Below are positions 1-12,522 of a stretch of DNA of 64,000 bases, piece by piece (position 1 is the stretch's first letter; each line of letters starts with the position of its first letter). This DNA is from Callipepla californica brunnescens (taxonomy: Eukaryota; Chordata; Aves; Galliformes; Odontophoridae), in the NCBI GenBank assembly GCA_023055505.1, contig JALIRH010000004.1:11899368-11963367 (forward strand), given 5' to 3'. A program made the position numbers and the translations under genes. The notes beneath the pieces were generated by a model. That model ran no database searches. It was not told the DNA's origin and saw only the letters and a program-made list of their open reading frames with translations.

Positions 1-32
1 CATTCATTACATATAAGTGAAGAAACAAGAAT

Positions 33-59
33 GTATGTGTGTGTTTGTGTGTGTGTGTG
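33..59. repeat. (GT)n microsatellite
   Basis: An interrupted run of GT dinucleotides, with one TTT interruption and one ATG near the start. It is short enough to be an ordinary vertebrate microsatellite and may vary in length between individuals. Confidence 0.9.
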
Positions 60-289
60 CCTATATATTAGAAGCCACATAGCACATTATCTGAGAAAGA
101 GCCCCAACAAGGACATGGATGACATGCATGATGGATTTAAAATGACAGAGCGAAGGGTGAAAATAACTCAAAAGATCAAACAGAAAAGGAATGGAAGAGA
201 AAATAAGGAACAAGCAGAGAGGAAGTTATGCTAAAATCTGGCCCTATTCCATGTTAATTAATTCAGATTTCCAGATTAAGACAAACCAA

Positions 290-312
290 TTTTTTTTTTT
301 TTTGTTTTTTTC
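290..312. repeat. Poly(T) tract
   Basis: A run of T broken by a single G. No LINE or SINE body is recognisable on its 5' side in the A-tail orientation, so I read it as a simple tract rather than a retrotransposon tail. Confidence 0.85.
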
Positions 313-1349
313 ATTGAAAACAGATACATCCAAATTCAAGGAGACATTTAAACACATGCTTAACTTTAATTTATACAAGTAATCCCAGTGAAGTTGTTCT
401 ACTGACTATTCAGAAAAGCCACAATTAATAAAGTTCGCTGTAGCTAAAAAAATCAACAAGTTGTAGGTTAGTGGAGAAGAGAAAATAACTATCATGTGTG
501 CATATGAATGTATTTAGTTATGTACGTGGAGAAAAGGAAGCTTATAGAAACACATAGGGAGTGAGAGGCTTAAACTTGTGGAATAATGATAAAGAGAACA
601 GACAGATCTCTGTCCACCAGGACCATTTTTGGATCTCTTAAGAATCTAATGAGAAGGAAATTTCACTGCAGCAGTGTTCTTTCTCAGCTCATTGTTCATT
701 TCCTTGTATGGAACAATATTGGTTTACAAGCTGCTGAAATATGAATGCATCGTATGGAGACATGAGAAGAATGAGGGTTGAACTGTGTAGGTAGAGAGCT
801 CTGTAGGCTGATAGGATGTTCTTGGTTCAGTTGTGTGAGTTTGAGTTTTTAAATAGGCTTCCATTATCTTTTGGAGAAAGGAGGAAGAAAAGTAAGATGG
901 TACTACAGGGAGATGAGCCTAAAGGACCATCAGTAAATAAAATAAATGGTGCTCTTTACTTAGTGACAACTTCACTGAATATATGAATTTGGGCTGAGAA
1001 GAGAACATTTATAACAAGTAGAGCTTTTCCTTTGTATCTGAGCTCAGATTGGCTCTAGGTTTCCAGATAAATGAAGAGGCTGTTGAAAAAGCTTTCTGTA
1101 GATGTAGGCAGCTCTCAGCAAGTTGATCTTTAATTTCTTTTTTCTTGAACTTACTGCCTGTCAGAGACTTGAGGAGCAGAAAAAGTACAAACTGACAAAC
1201 CCAAAGATTCAACATAATACTGTTGACTGTTAGGGCTTCTGACTGCCTGGTGTCCTAGGCAAGAGCAAACAGAGCCGTATCACTTGGTGTCGTGAACCAT
1301 AACCTGCAATAATCCATACTCCTTAATCCTTCATATAGCTGTCGCCGTG

Positions 1350-1525
1350 TCATCACAATTTATTTTAAAATGGCATTCTCTAGTACTAATCTCAGTCCTA
1401 ATCATTCATATTAATGTTAGCATTAGAGTGAATTAGGGCATTATTTGCCTAATATGTGCCATATGTGACACTTAAGTACTTGTAAGTAATTGCATATGAG
1501 AGAAGACAGCATTAAATGTGAATGG
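1350..1525. promoter_or_regulatory. Candidate conserved noncoding block
   Basis: This stretch packs many homeodomain-type words (TAAT, ATTA, CTAAT) with repeated CATAT and no simple-sequence bias. It includes AATTTATTTTAAAATGG near 1358 and TAAGTACTTGTAAGTAATTG near 1474. Such composition is typical of conserved enhancers near vertebrate developmental genes, but composition alone is weak evidence and AT-rich DNA produces these words readily. No coding frame spans it. Confidence 0.2.
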
Positions 1526-2494
1526 CACATACAGTATGAAAAATGGAAGAGACAAATATTAAACTTTTAATAGAAATAACTTCAGCAAAACTTTCCCACA
1601 GGCAACAGAACTCTGATATTTTTAGCTAGTTGAGGCCAATGTATGTTAAGAATAGCATTCAGTGCAGTGGGAAAATACACAATTTCTATTATGGGGCAGT
1701 GAGAATAACAACATACTGATGATATAAAATATACCGGTATAAAATATGTAATTATCTTGCATGCAAAAGAATAAATCATATAAACTATTTACGGTAGGAA
1801 TTGTGAAAGGACAATGACACATTGTTGTCTTATTTGTGTAGCAAGGATAAAGTTTGGCTTCTAAAATTGCAAAATCTAATTCATGGTGTTTATGTGACAC
1901 TTCCTGCAAGAAGACTCTGATAAGATTTTTTTACTTCTAATAAATTAGGTTAGATATTAGCTTGGTTCAAGTGGGAGATAGAACTGGATAAAATTAGCAA
2001 GATGTTAGCTTGGATAACATCTTGTGTTTCTTCTTATTGTACAGTTTGCAGAACTATTCTGTATAATTTTAGTCTTTCCCGTGAGGCTGCAGATAACTGC
2101 AGTATTGCTTCTGGAGACATCGCTGTATTGTAATTCATATGGTGCAAGGTTCATAACCAGGAGTGAGTTTGGACTCTGAGAGCAATGCACAGAATGATAT
2201 AAACGCAAGCATTAATGATTATTACTACAAAACTGCTATTATACTTATATCATACTATTATTGATACTGCAGAGAACAGTGGCATTGTGTGTTCTCATCT
2301 ATCATCATGTATAAAAATAGTTCTAATTGATAAGCTCCGTCTGTTCTCTTTGCTATTATTGTATCACTATAAGTTTTAAATATAGGGTGAAATCAATATT
2401 TTTTGTCTGTCCTCGCTGATAGCAAAGAAGGACCTAAGCTTCAGGATTAGTTGGCAGATATGGGGAGGATTTCTTTCTTTGTGATACAAATCTG

Positions 2495-2720
2495 TATTAA
2501 TTGATTTTTCTTGATGTGGATTAATTGCAGCTCTTTATTAGGAATAATATCACAAATAAACTATAGACCGGTATAGATTGCTAAGCCTAGATTTCAACTG
2601 AATGAGGCTAATCAATATCCAAGGCTGTAATTCAAAGCGATTCATTAGAGCCTCAGGAAAAGCCAAATAATAAATGTGAGAAATATCTCATCTGGAGCCT
2701 TGAAGGAGTTTCTTCCTAGA
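2495..2720. promoter_or_regulatory. Candidate conserved noncoding block
   Basis: Contains clustered TATTAATTGAT and GATTAATTGCAG (about 2502-2530), then GGCTAATCAATATCC (about 2605) and further TAAT and ATTCA words, without microsatellite character. The paired TTAATTG motifs are of the homeodomain class. I infer a possible enhancer. AT-rich background could produce the same pattern, and I cannot align it to another genome. Confidence 0.2.
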
Positions 2721-3336
2721 TAGAATAAATGCGTTTATAATATACAATTATTGTGGATTAAGCTTGCTCAAATGCATTTTGATGGCCAGCTCTTGCTAAG
2801 GGAGTGGAAGAACACTGGTGTAGCTCAGCAGTGGTAGCAGCAGCATCTCGACCAGAAGTCCAGAGCCCCTCTCTGTTTACCATTAAGCTTCCAAGTCAGA
2901 TGCAGACAGCTGCCATATGTATTGCAATAACTCAAGATTCTGATTACCTTTTAGGTAATGAAAGGGTCAGTATTCACATTTTAAGGAAATAAAACATGCT
3001 ATACACTTGCAATGACTTCTGATGGCCAAAGCTAGACAAGAGAAGCGTACCCCAATTTTAGCCAAGGAATTTAAGCACAAATGCCCAGATGTAAGCCCAG
3101 CACAGCAACTTACTGTGCAAACAAGGAGGGAGGAGAGTTTCTCGTGCAGGTGCCAGCCTCTGGTCCCCACCTGAAGGAGCACCCAGCTGGTGCCCTCTGG
3201 GGCCAGCTGGCTATGGCTCCTGCTGAGGATATTGGATGTATCTTTTGGATGTCCATATCAAGTCTGTCTGTGCTGAGTCTCTAACTAGACTTACATCTAC
3301 TGTTCTTGCCCTTGATCCAGTAAAATGTACAATGAC

Positions 3337-3370
3337 CTTTAAATGGATGACCTTAGGCATCCATTTAAAG
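3337..3370. repeat. Perfect 13-bp inverted repeat (hairpin)
   Basis: The left arm CTTTAAATGGATG (3337-3349) and right arm CATCCATTTAAAG (3358-3370) are exact reverse complements separated by an 8-nt loop. A perfect 13-bp stem with so short a loop is expected about 0.01 times by chance in 64 kb. It is too short and AT-rich for a typical pre-miRNA (about 22 bp or more of stem). It may be the core of a small MITE or a transcription-dependent structure. Confidence 0.85.
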
Positions 3371-3600
3371 TTAAATACATGAGCAAACATTATTAAATTT
3401 ACTACTAAGAAATAACCATCAGGAAATTATTATAGTGAGTGTGTATTATGCATGGTGAATTTCAGGGCTCTATGACCTAAGAGTTTTCAAAATATTAAAC
3501 GTATTGTAGAAGAAAAGAAGTGGATGCAGGGCTAGTAGAATGTGGTTACTATAGTGCTTAAGATGGGTTCCAGGTTTAGAGGCACTAAATGTAAAACCTA

Positions 3601-3620
3601 GAAAAAAAGAAAAAAAAAAT
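3601..3620. repeat. A-rich tract
   Basis: A run of A broken by one G, followed by unique sequence. Simple low-complexity tract. Confidence 0.8.
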
Positions 3621-5226
3621 CAGTGCAACAACAATGAGTAAAAATGATAAATTTAATAACAACATTGCAACAAGAATTGCATTTTGAAAATGTTCTTACG
3701 TACTAGTATATGATCTTCCTGTGCGCATATGAGGTTAAGATAGTTTTCACTTGTTCAAATTGTTGCACTTAACCAAATTCATTAATTCCTTTGAGGTTGA
3801 AAAGAAGATATGTTTCTTTTAGTAGCTCCATGAATGCTGTATTTAACAAAAAGTTTCCATTGTGTAGCTTAAGGAAACTAGTTTTAGAGCTAGAAATCAC
3901 AGATTCTTAATATGAATTCAAGGCTTCAGTGGAGCTACAAGTCCAGATAAATGTGAACCATTTCTTCCAGGAAAACCATGAAAATGGATTTCTCTGCAGT
4001 GGAATAAGCCAGACAAAATTTTGTGCCAACACTCCGGTGTCCATCTACTGTTAGCCAATGGTTTTTATTGTTCTAAGTCTTGTCTCATCTTTCGTAGAGT
4101 CTGTTCTATTTATTGCTTATACATTTTAAGGAAGCCTTGATGCCACCTTGACTTCCTGTGCTGGAGCTCATATTTTGCTCCAGTGGAGATAATGGAGTTT
4201 GACTGTGAGGCTACAAGTGCTGGACTATTATTTCACATTCAGGAAAGATAAGCTAACCAGTTTTTTAACATGATTAAATGACTTGACTTTGACTTCTCAT
4301 TTTCATATGCACCATTTGCCCTTGTCCTTGTATTTAGTACTGTTTTAGCTTTTCAGTTCAAAGTAGCCTTAGCTGAAATAGCTAACCATTTTTTGGGGGG
4401 AAGGACTTACCATGGCATAGTACTGATTTTCATGCATACTAGTGTTCCTTTATTGTTGTAAAGGAAATTTTGAATTTTTAGTGAGATTAAAGCCCTCTCT
4501 GCAGTACTAGAGATATGTAAAGAAGTGGTGTATTTGCCTACTAAGTAAATCTAATTGCTGTAGAAAAAAATCTGAGTGTAATTACATCATGGAAGATGTC
4601 TTAAGACAGAAATTCCTTGCTTGTCCTTGTTCATTTACATTTCTTAGATGCTTTCTCAACTCCATATTTCTTCTCCCACTGCAACACCATAAATCAAAAC
4701 CTATATCCAAGGATGTGTGGAAATGGTAGGGCATAAATGTATCCAGGATAGATTGTTCTTGCATTTGACAGCTAACAAAGTTGAGAGAATAAACAACCTG
4801 ATGTTGGTGTGCCCTCTATCTGGCTCAGATTATCTGGAGGCCATCTGAATAAACTCTCTTCTGAAACAGGAAGCCCTGGGACTAGATCTTTCACCTTCCT
4901 TTGTTTGTCGTTTTCCAATTGTTTTCATTTTTCAGTGACGTCAGCACTCTTGGTCATTGATGTTCCATTTTGACCTTGACTGTGCCAGATACACCCAGAG
5001 AAGTCGGAAGCCAAGAACGCGTTGGGCCTAAATTAAGAGTGGGCTTTCCTTAAGGCATCCTTATGTATAAGATCCTGAAGAAAGATGCAGACAATGCTGA
5101 AGTTTTATGTAAGCATTGTTAAGAAAGGTTGCTTTTAGTTTATCGGGCTTCTTGAATAGGTGGAAACTGTATTTGTGGCACAGTCTCAAAATCAGGATTG
5201 CCAACAACAAAATGTTACTGTGAAAA

Positions 5227-5331
5227 TATAGAATCATAGTATGGCCTGGGTTGACAAGGACCTCAAAGATCATCTAATTTCAATCCCCCTGCCATGGGCA
5301 GGGTCGCCAACCACTAAATCAGGATGCCCAG
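5227..5331 (-). mobile_element. CR1 LINE 3'-end fragment, antisense
   Basis: Read on the plus strand it begins ATAGAATCATAGTATGGCC and continues through GGGTTGACAAGGACCTCAAAGATCATCTAATTTCAA in the order of the avian CR1 3' untranslated region, then a CCCCCTGCCATGGGCAGGG block and CCACTAAATCAGG. That is the reverse complement of the CR1 terminus, so the element lies on the minus strand. Only about 100 bp remain; the copy is heavily 5'-truncated, as is usual for CR1, and diverged from my memory of the consensus. It contains no coding sequence. Confidence 0.88.
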
Positions 5332-8300
5332 AAAATACACTGAAGTATATCCATATTTTTTCCACACTAGAAAACAGCTAACTAGGTAGAGTGCAGTTTA
5401 TTTAATTTTCCAGTCTCTTATGTTAGTTGGTGCACAGGAAACTAACACAAAAGTTGGAACAAAATAGCAGTATAGAGGGTTTGAATGTCTCCAGTCCTCT
5501 CATCTCCCCTCTTCTATTTTCTACACATTTCAAGTGCCTTTCACTTTAAGTGCTTTTTTGACTTAGATTTTCAGTTTCTTAAAATTTTAATAAGTCAAAA
5601 TACATGCTGAGTGCCTTCAAAAAAAGTGAAGTTGAGCTAAGAAAAGTGAGCATTGAGAAATGAGGTCAGGTTTGTGTGTTCAAAGTGCATATTGCTGCTG
5701 TGAAGACAGTAATCAGTCATACCGCACTAATTAAAATGTCTTGTGCCCTGAACGCCTCATGCCTTGCTATAGTGCATTCCTGAAGTCCAGCAGGGAGGCC
5801 ACAGTGGCCCTCACAGGATGGGATGCCACTGAAGATGGCAAAAAACTTTACTTCTCTCTGTGACTTTGTGAGAGCATGTTGTCAATGAGGAATTGAAAAG
5901 CACTTCTAATGTATGGGATATATATACTGCCCATTGCATCAACAACAAAAGAAAGATATAACATGCTAGTGATCTTGTCACAGTGATTTCCTGTCTCTTC
6001 TGTTTTGATTCTGTTCACTGTCGGCCGTGAGACTGAGTGATGCGCTATCTTGGTGAAAGTGGTTTGCTCATGCGTAGCAAAGATGAGGGAGATCTGAGCC
6101 TTTCTTGCATATTGCTCAGATTTATGGTGTCCTTGTCATCTGACCAAAGTCATTATTCTTTAGGAGCAAAAGGAGTAGGAATAAGTGTGAGAAGGCTAGA
6201 CTTTCTAAATATTACTCGTGGCCTGTCCATTTCAGGCGTGGAACTGGTTAGCAAGGAAAGCAAACCAATGACTGTGCATCTGTTTTTTCCTGGGGAAAAC
6301 ATTTTGGTTGCACAGGGACTGTCAGTTTTGCCCTTACTATGAATGTTAAAGTTTAACGGGGAAAAACTGTCCTGAAATGGTCAAATAGAGAAAATTGTCC
6401 ATGTGTATATTTTCATTTTAGTGCTATTAGAGGTGCTGTATACAGGGTAGCTCTCTCACCTGGGAAGTGTTTCATGGGGTAACTACTCTTTTGTAGGTTT
6501 CCTCTGAAGGTGAAACAAAAGAGAAAAAGAAGCACCAAACCACAGTTGTAAAAATGGGATGTGTTAAGATGCCTCCTGAAAGTCACAGGCTGTCCTTATA
6601 TTGGTCAATTTTTGGAATTCTTCAGTAGTGAGAACAGACTCGGTTGTCAACAGAGTTCTGTTCACAGAAGCTAGGCAGGAAAATGAAAGAAGGCTTGCTA
6701 TTGTTCAGTGATGTGGTGTAGGCTGCAAGAATGCGTTGGGAATGCAGTGCCTGCATGTCAGGCAGAGAGAGAGGTCTTTGTGTGAATACACTGGAGCAGA
6801 ATGTCAATCATATAAATAACTATTATCTGATTATTATTTTTTATTCTGATCATTGCTCTCTTGCCTCTTCAATCGGAGTCTGTAAGGTTAGTTATCAATT
6901 TGCTGGAACTTCCTGGTATCTGATCCAAGCTGTTTGGATATCACTTGCAGGGGAACTGACCTACCATGAAGCAACGTAGGAAGCACCGTACCAGTTGTGT
7001 ATCCTCTGCTTTTTACAGCATCCTGACAGAGTTTTGGTGATAACTTGTGAATAGGTAGCATACAAACACCCTGCTCTGTTGTGTCACTTAAAAATAACAA
7101 TGTTTTTCCTAAAAAAAGGCTAATAGAAAAGTAAGCTACACACTTAACTCAAGTGCAAAGAGACATGCTTTATCTCGCAATAGTTAACACTGTGTCAGGA
7201 TGCAATGATGCAAGAGTACTGTTATGAAATTCCTCAAAATCCTGAACATGTTAGAGGCAACATGCCTGAAAAGGGCGCATTTGTGATTAAAATACTTTTG
7301 TTCTTTAAGCAAATTAACTCTTGAAACAGAAGAGCTGGGAATAACATACCTGTTATGACCTGAATTAAATTGACCTCCTCTGAAGTCTTGCTTCTCATGG
7401 GTTGGTGTTATTTTGTGATGCTTAAGGCAGATCCGCCTTTGAGGTAACACATTGCTATTCTGCCTGCCAGGATGGGAGGAGATCATATGCTGCAAAAAAT
7501 CCATCCCAGTGGGAGAGGTTGAGCCCATATTCTCTTAGCTTACACTGCTGTGCAGCAGTGGTGAGGGACCTGCTTCAGTGGAGTCATTTAGGGCCATGAG
7601 GAGCAAATCCAGCAAGCTGCTTTAAGTGCCAATGGCTCTCAGAGGTGAGAGCTGCTGGATGAATGAGCAGAGGGGTAAGCAGTCCTGAGCAACACAGAGG
7701 ACCCAGTCTTGCACCACTGAAGTCAGTGAGAGTTTTGTCAAAGGGTTATCTTCAACCACATTGCTGCTGAGCCCAGGCCAAATTATTCTTCTCCTATGGC
7801 AAGGCCCAGATGGAATAGCTTTATCTCACAGACACTTCTGCCTTATGCAGTAAGTAACTCACCTAGGGAGCAAGGAGTAGAGTGGGAAAACTAATAATAA
7901 GTATATCTGAAGTCATGCTTCCTTGGGCTTCCAGTTCTGCTCCTAGCACACTCAGTTCTGCTCAATCCTGAGTACTGACAAGCAAGAGAATTTGTCCATC
8001 CTTTTTCTCAAGTGTAGCTTTTGGAAACTCTTTAAATTGATCTAAGTGGTTTTGCCAACTAGAGAAGCTGCTAGAGAAGTGCCACCTCGCCACTCCTACC
8101 TTTACCAATAGTGTTACAAACTGAAGCATGAACTGACCTATGCTAAAGCCAAGCCACATTCTACCAGGCTGGTTTTAGCCCCACTCAGTTTTTTGGCCCA
8201 GATGAGAATCTCTGTGCCCAAATATCTGTGTCAGTGAGGGAGAAGGCAGCATGGACAGGAGGAGGTACAGAGCAGCTGAGAGAAAGCAAGGCAGCTTGTG

Positions 8301-9824
8301 CTCCATCTCTGGCTAGTGCTCATCTGGGGCATCTGTACCTGCTCAAGCACGCGATGTCTTAGACTTCTACTGATTCACATCCATCTGCTTTGTCCCACGA
8401 GGAACACTGAGACCACCCTCCAGCCATCATACCTTTTATACTGTTTTCCACACTGTACCTCATGCTAGAAAGGCTTTCTCAAAGAGCTTCTTAAGAGTGT
8501 GGGCCATGATGACACTGGGATTTCAGGGCAGCTCATGATATTTCACACCCCATGCCTCAGTTTATTCAGTATGGTGAAACACTGACTATATCAAAATCTC
8601 AGTTTGTTTCAGTTGGTGTGGCTCTCTTCAGTTCAGTAGGGCTGTGCTGATTTGTGCCATCTGAAGATTTTTTTCACTACCTTAGGTTTCTTCTTCACTT
8701 TTGTAGCAAATGTAGCAGTTATTGCGCTTAATAACAACGTGTTATTATGTTAGAGTTTTCCGTGATTCATTTCAGGAATTCAAAGTACACTCAGCCATTC
8801 ATATTTCTTAAATGCTTTGCAGAAAATCATCTTGATTGCAGAATCAAATTCCATTTGTGTGCAAAACTGCAGTCTATTAGGCCAAAGCTCTGGCAATAAC
8901 CACAACGACCAGAACCAGAAATATACAGGATGGATGTATTGTTGTGAATGGACAATAACTGAAGAAGGCCATGTATTGTTTCATAAAATGTTCGGATAAC
9001 ACATGAAAAATCTTAGTTTCAGTCTAGAGGATAAAAACCATCTGAGAAATACTTAACATCTGTTCTATTTTGGTTAAGAAAATAGTAATTTCTGTTTTGG
9101 TTTTCTTTCTCATTAAAACACAATTCAGAATATATTTTAATATGAAATCCTGCAAAACGTTACTGAAAAAATACTGTTACGGTTCCTTGGGGAAGAAGGG
9201 AAGCGTTGCTTCTCTCGCATTTGTTTTGTGTTACAAGCACGTAAAAAGGAAAATTTCTTCTAACAGTGATAGCTTAGTCAAAAGCTGTTTGAAAAGAAAT
9301 ATATTTTGAACAAGATAGTAGCCAATTCCTGATTTAGATCTTTGAGCTTTCACAAAGCAGTCTCTACAAAGCAAACACTCCAGTTGGGGTTCCAAACTAC
9401 AACTACCAAAAAATCTCTGATGACTAATGCTTCCTGGCTGTACTTCATGCTGGCTTGTAAAGAACAAGACTTCATTTTGTCTAAGCCTGCACTAATGTTA
9501 TATAAAAGGTTGTGGAAAAGGCTGTGTAGGTCTGTCTGCAAACATCCATCATTTGCATATGCTTGTGGTGTTTTTACTAGTGGCTTTGGGAAGAGCTAAT
9601 CTAACGCTTAATTAAATCATTTAACTTTATTTGATGCATACTTTTTTTCGAGCTAACAGTATTTTTTTGTTCAGGGATTTGCTGCAGTCCCAGAAGAAGA
9701 ATGAATAATGTTTCCTATTTTGACCACAGAGTGATCTGATCATGCATGCTGTCAGTAGATATTGCCTCTGAGTAGCTTCCAGGGAGGAAAAACATCCAAT
9801 GTCCACTTTGTCATGCCAGTGGGT
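5332..9824. other. Non-coding unique DNA
   Basis: No gene recognised. The 101-codon frame at 6037-6342 and the 114-codon minus frame at 7184-7528 match no family I know and lack flanking gene structure. The stretch holds an old repeat-like motif at 7705-7745 and a POU octamer word (ATTTGCAT) at 9551-9558. The rest shows nothing distinctive. Confidence 0.65.
7705..7745. repeat. Old amniote interspersed-repeat fragment (family uncertain)
   Basis: CACCACTGAAGTCAGTGAGAG followed by TTTTG resembles a phrase that recurs in bird, turtle and crocodile genomes (CCATTGAAGTCAATGGGAGTTTTG). I recall the phrase but cannot assign a repeat family name reliably. Diverged and short. Confidence 0.33.
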
Positions 9825-9965
9825 GAGCGTGTGGCGGTGAGCTAGGATTCCTGGGTTCTTTCCTTACTCCAGTGCTGAGTCAAGCCATGACAGTGAGTGA
9901 GTTAGGTAGCTATTTATTAAAAAGAGGATGATAATATGTTAATCTCCAAAATAGTATGAAGGCTG
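9825..9965 (+). mobile_element. MIR-type SINE remnant
   Basis: The order of phrases follows the amniote MIR/tRNA-SINE consensus: GAGCTAGGATTCCTGGGTTC (9839-9858), then a degraded 'ordinary tRNA-core' segment with GCTGAGTCAAGCC, then AAAGAGGATGATAATA in the place of the usual 'AAAATGGGGATAATAATA'. The copy is ancient and strongly diverged, as expected for MIR in birds. It is inactive. An alternative is chance resemblance of the second half; the first half is convincing. Confidence 0.6.
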
Positions 9966-12492
9966 TTTCTGGGATCTCTGTAGCCTTTAGGAGGATTTTA
10001 GGCCTTCAGATGAATCTGTCACATGACTGCAAAGGAAAAATAGCAACCCAGAGTAGATGCAGGAGTGGATTTCTGTAGGAATTTGTGCCTCTGAACACGT
10101 AGCTTGAGAAGCATCTTACAAACTCCTCAAGAAATAAAGGCCAAGGAAGTTCTTTATTAAAATCCTCTTTTGGCTCAGGAGAAAATATTCTGCTTTCCCA
10201 TTCCTGTTCCCTCCCTTCCACCAAATGAGAACCTTTCAACTAAGCGCTTAATCTCTTCTAGCACCCACCCTTGTCTGTTGTACTAGTCAATGTGTTCCTC
10301 CCTTGCTCTTCATTAAGCTCAGTAACACATTTCCAGCCGACGCTGCTTTGTATAATGGTCCCATCTGTGCTGCCAGCAATACTCCCAGCCCTTCCTTCTT
10401 CTGGATTCAGCTGTTGTCACTGTCCAGCTCCGCCAGTGACTTTTCCACACTGGGGAAAGGCTGGAACTGGTGGGAGGCTCCAGCAAGTCCTGGGAGTGGC
10501 TGAGGATCAAGAGGAGGCTGGGAGTGGAGGCTAGAGGAAATGGGATGGCCCTGGGCTTCCCACACCTCTGAATTGGTCTCTCCTCTTCCCTTTCACAGCA
10601 CCTTCCTGTGGCTATTCCCAGATATGTAATTATCCTCATTGTCCTATGAGGAATTGCACTGAATATTCAGATTATGAAGAAAAGTTTTGCTTTGCGCAAA
10701 ACTCACTAGTGAGAAGAGCTTGACTTCCACTTGGGCACCTTAGAATGACCACATTTTCAGATTTGTTCAGCACTTTCCATTTATTTGCCAGAATACTCTC
10801 TTGAAAATGTTGACTTATAGTAGCCAGAAAGACTGAACGTTATGAAAGGAATAAATTAGCGTAGGAAGAACTGGTTGAAAAAAAATTAGCATCACGTCCA
10901 AAAGTCCAATTCCTGTGTGTACTTCAAAATCCTGTGAAAGTATCACTGGATGAAATGCTTTTTAACACTCATGTTTATTTCATGGAGCTATTCTTATTTA
11001 TTTTAGTCTGTCCCTTACTTGCTTTGCACACTAAAATCTGTCTACATTTTAAAAGGTCGTCTGTGATACTTTCACTGTTTTCTTCTAGCAGTTTTGCCTT
11101 TTGTTTTCATTCTTATACTTCAGATAATTGAAAGTTTCTTTAGGTTCTCTTCTTTACTCTCCCTCAATTTTCATTCTCTTCTTGGGTTGAACTTTTGTTT
11201 AGACAAGCTGTTCTCAAAGCAAAAACTCAGAGCCATATTAGCTCCGCACAAACATTCCTCAGACTCTACCACTTGGCTGAATACGTGGCAGTAGTAGGGC
11301 TGCACAGAGACACACCAGCAGGAAGACTCAGACAGACACTGTGGCTGCTGGGAAGTGTGACACTGTTTCATTTTCACAAGCTCTGACAGCACTGTCTCTG
11401 AAACACAGATCCCTTAAGTCAGGGAAACCTTCAGATGGATGTCCTGGGGCTGCCTTAATTCTTCTGTACCCCTGAGCATGATACAGGTGCTGAAGTGGGT
11501 GGTTATGCTGCACGTTGGATGCAGCTGTCTAGTGTCTACGCGAGTTTCTTGACTCAAAGAGGTTGCTATGAAACGATTGCTCTGTTCTAAATTGTTGCTG
11601 GCAAATTGTTGTGAATGTGGGGAAGAAACAAGAGTGTTGAGAGCTCTGTGCACCACTGAAATATTTGAATATTATGTATAGTGACACCTATAATTTAACA
11701 TTCACTGTGGTAAACACAGCTGAAATGACCATAGCATAATGTTATTCCATATTCTAAGCCGGATTCTTGAGGCTTGTTTTATTAATATCTCATGTGATGC
11801 AGAGAAATAATTCTAGGGAGGATCATACAGTATATATTCTTTATATTTTCTTTTCATGTTGCCAAAATATTGCAGAAAAATAAGTGGCTTGGGACTCTTC
11901 TGTGTGGCTGAAGATTTATTTTTAACCTCTCAGTGTGCAAAAATCAGGAACAATTATTAATCTGTCCTAAAACTGCCAATACAACCTGCTAGCAACAGAT
12001 GGTGTGAATGAAAAGACAGAAGTGACCATTTTTAATATTAATAGATTTAAAATTTTAGTTCTATAATCTTACCTAACCTCTTGTGACCGAGTGTCTAAGG
12101 TATTGACTTAAAGACAATATCAATAGCCTTGATTTGAACATGAATCATCTTCAGAAGTGGATCTTCTGCGATACTTCATGTGTCTAAATGATGCTGTGTG
12201 CTCCTCATCTCTTCTGACCTCAGTGAGTGATGAGCACTACCATTTGGTGCTCTGCAACTTAAATAAGACCAAGCTTAGTTGGAGCAGCTTCTGCTGCAGG
12301 TAGTGTGTGGTTGCACTTTGGAGGTTCTTTGTAGGTCTGAACTTGCATGGTAGTTAAGAACCAGCTCCTGTCAATGCCTAGGGAAGAAAAGGTATTACAT
12401 TATCAGATATTATCTCACTCTTGCTGTATTTATGTATCTCAACTACAAAATCAGGAAGTATTGCCAGCCATCATTTGGAGAAAGTTGGCATA

Positions 12493-12522
12493 AACACACA
12501 AGCACATATGCACACACACAAA
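12493..12522. repeat. CA-rich microsatellite
   Basis: Interrupted CA dinucleotides (ACACACA, GCACATATG, CACACACACA). Short and imperfect. Confidence 0.75.

Larger units (their letters stand above)
60..5226. other. Non-coding AT-rich unique DNA
   Basis: I see no gene here. The longest open frames are about 60-90 codons, mostly without ATG, and overlap on both strands as expected by chance. The block holds a T tract at 290-312, an A-rich tract at 3601-3620, a perfect hairpin at 3337-3370 and two blocks unusually rich in TAAT/ATTA words (about 1350-1525 and 2495-2720). The rest is unmarked. Confidence 0.7.

Noticed and set aside
5785..5800. CTCF-like word CCAGCAGGGAGGCC
   Set aside because: Mismatch at an invariant core position and no supporting context.
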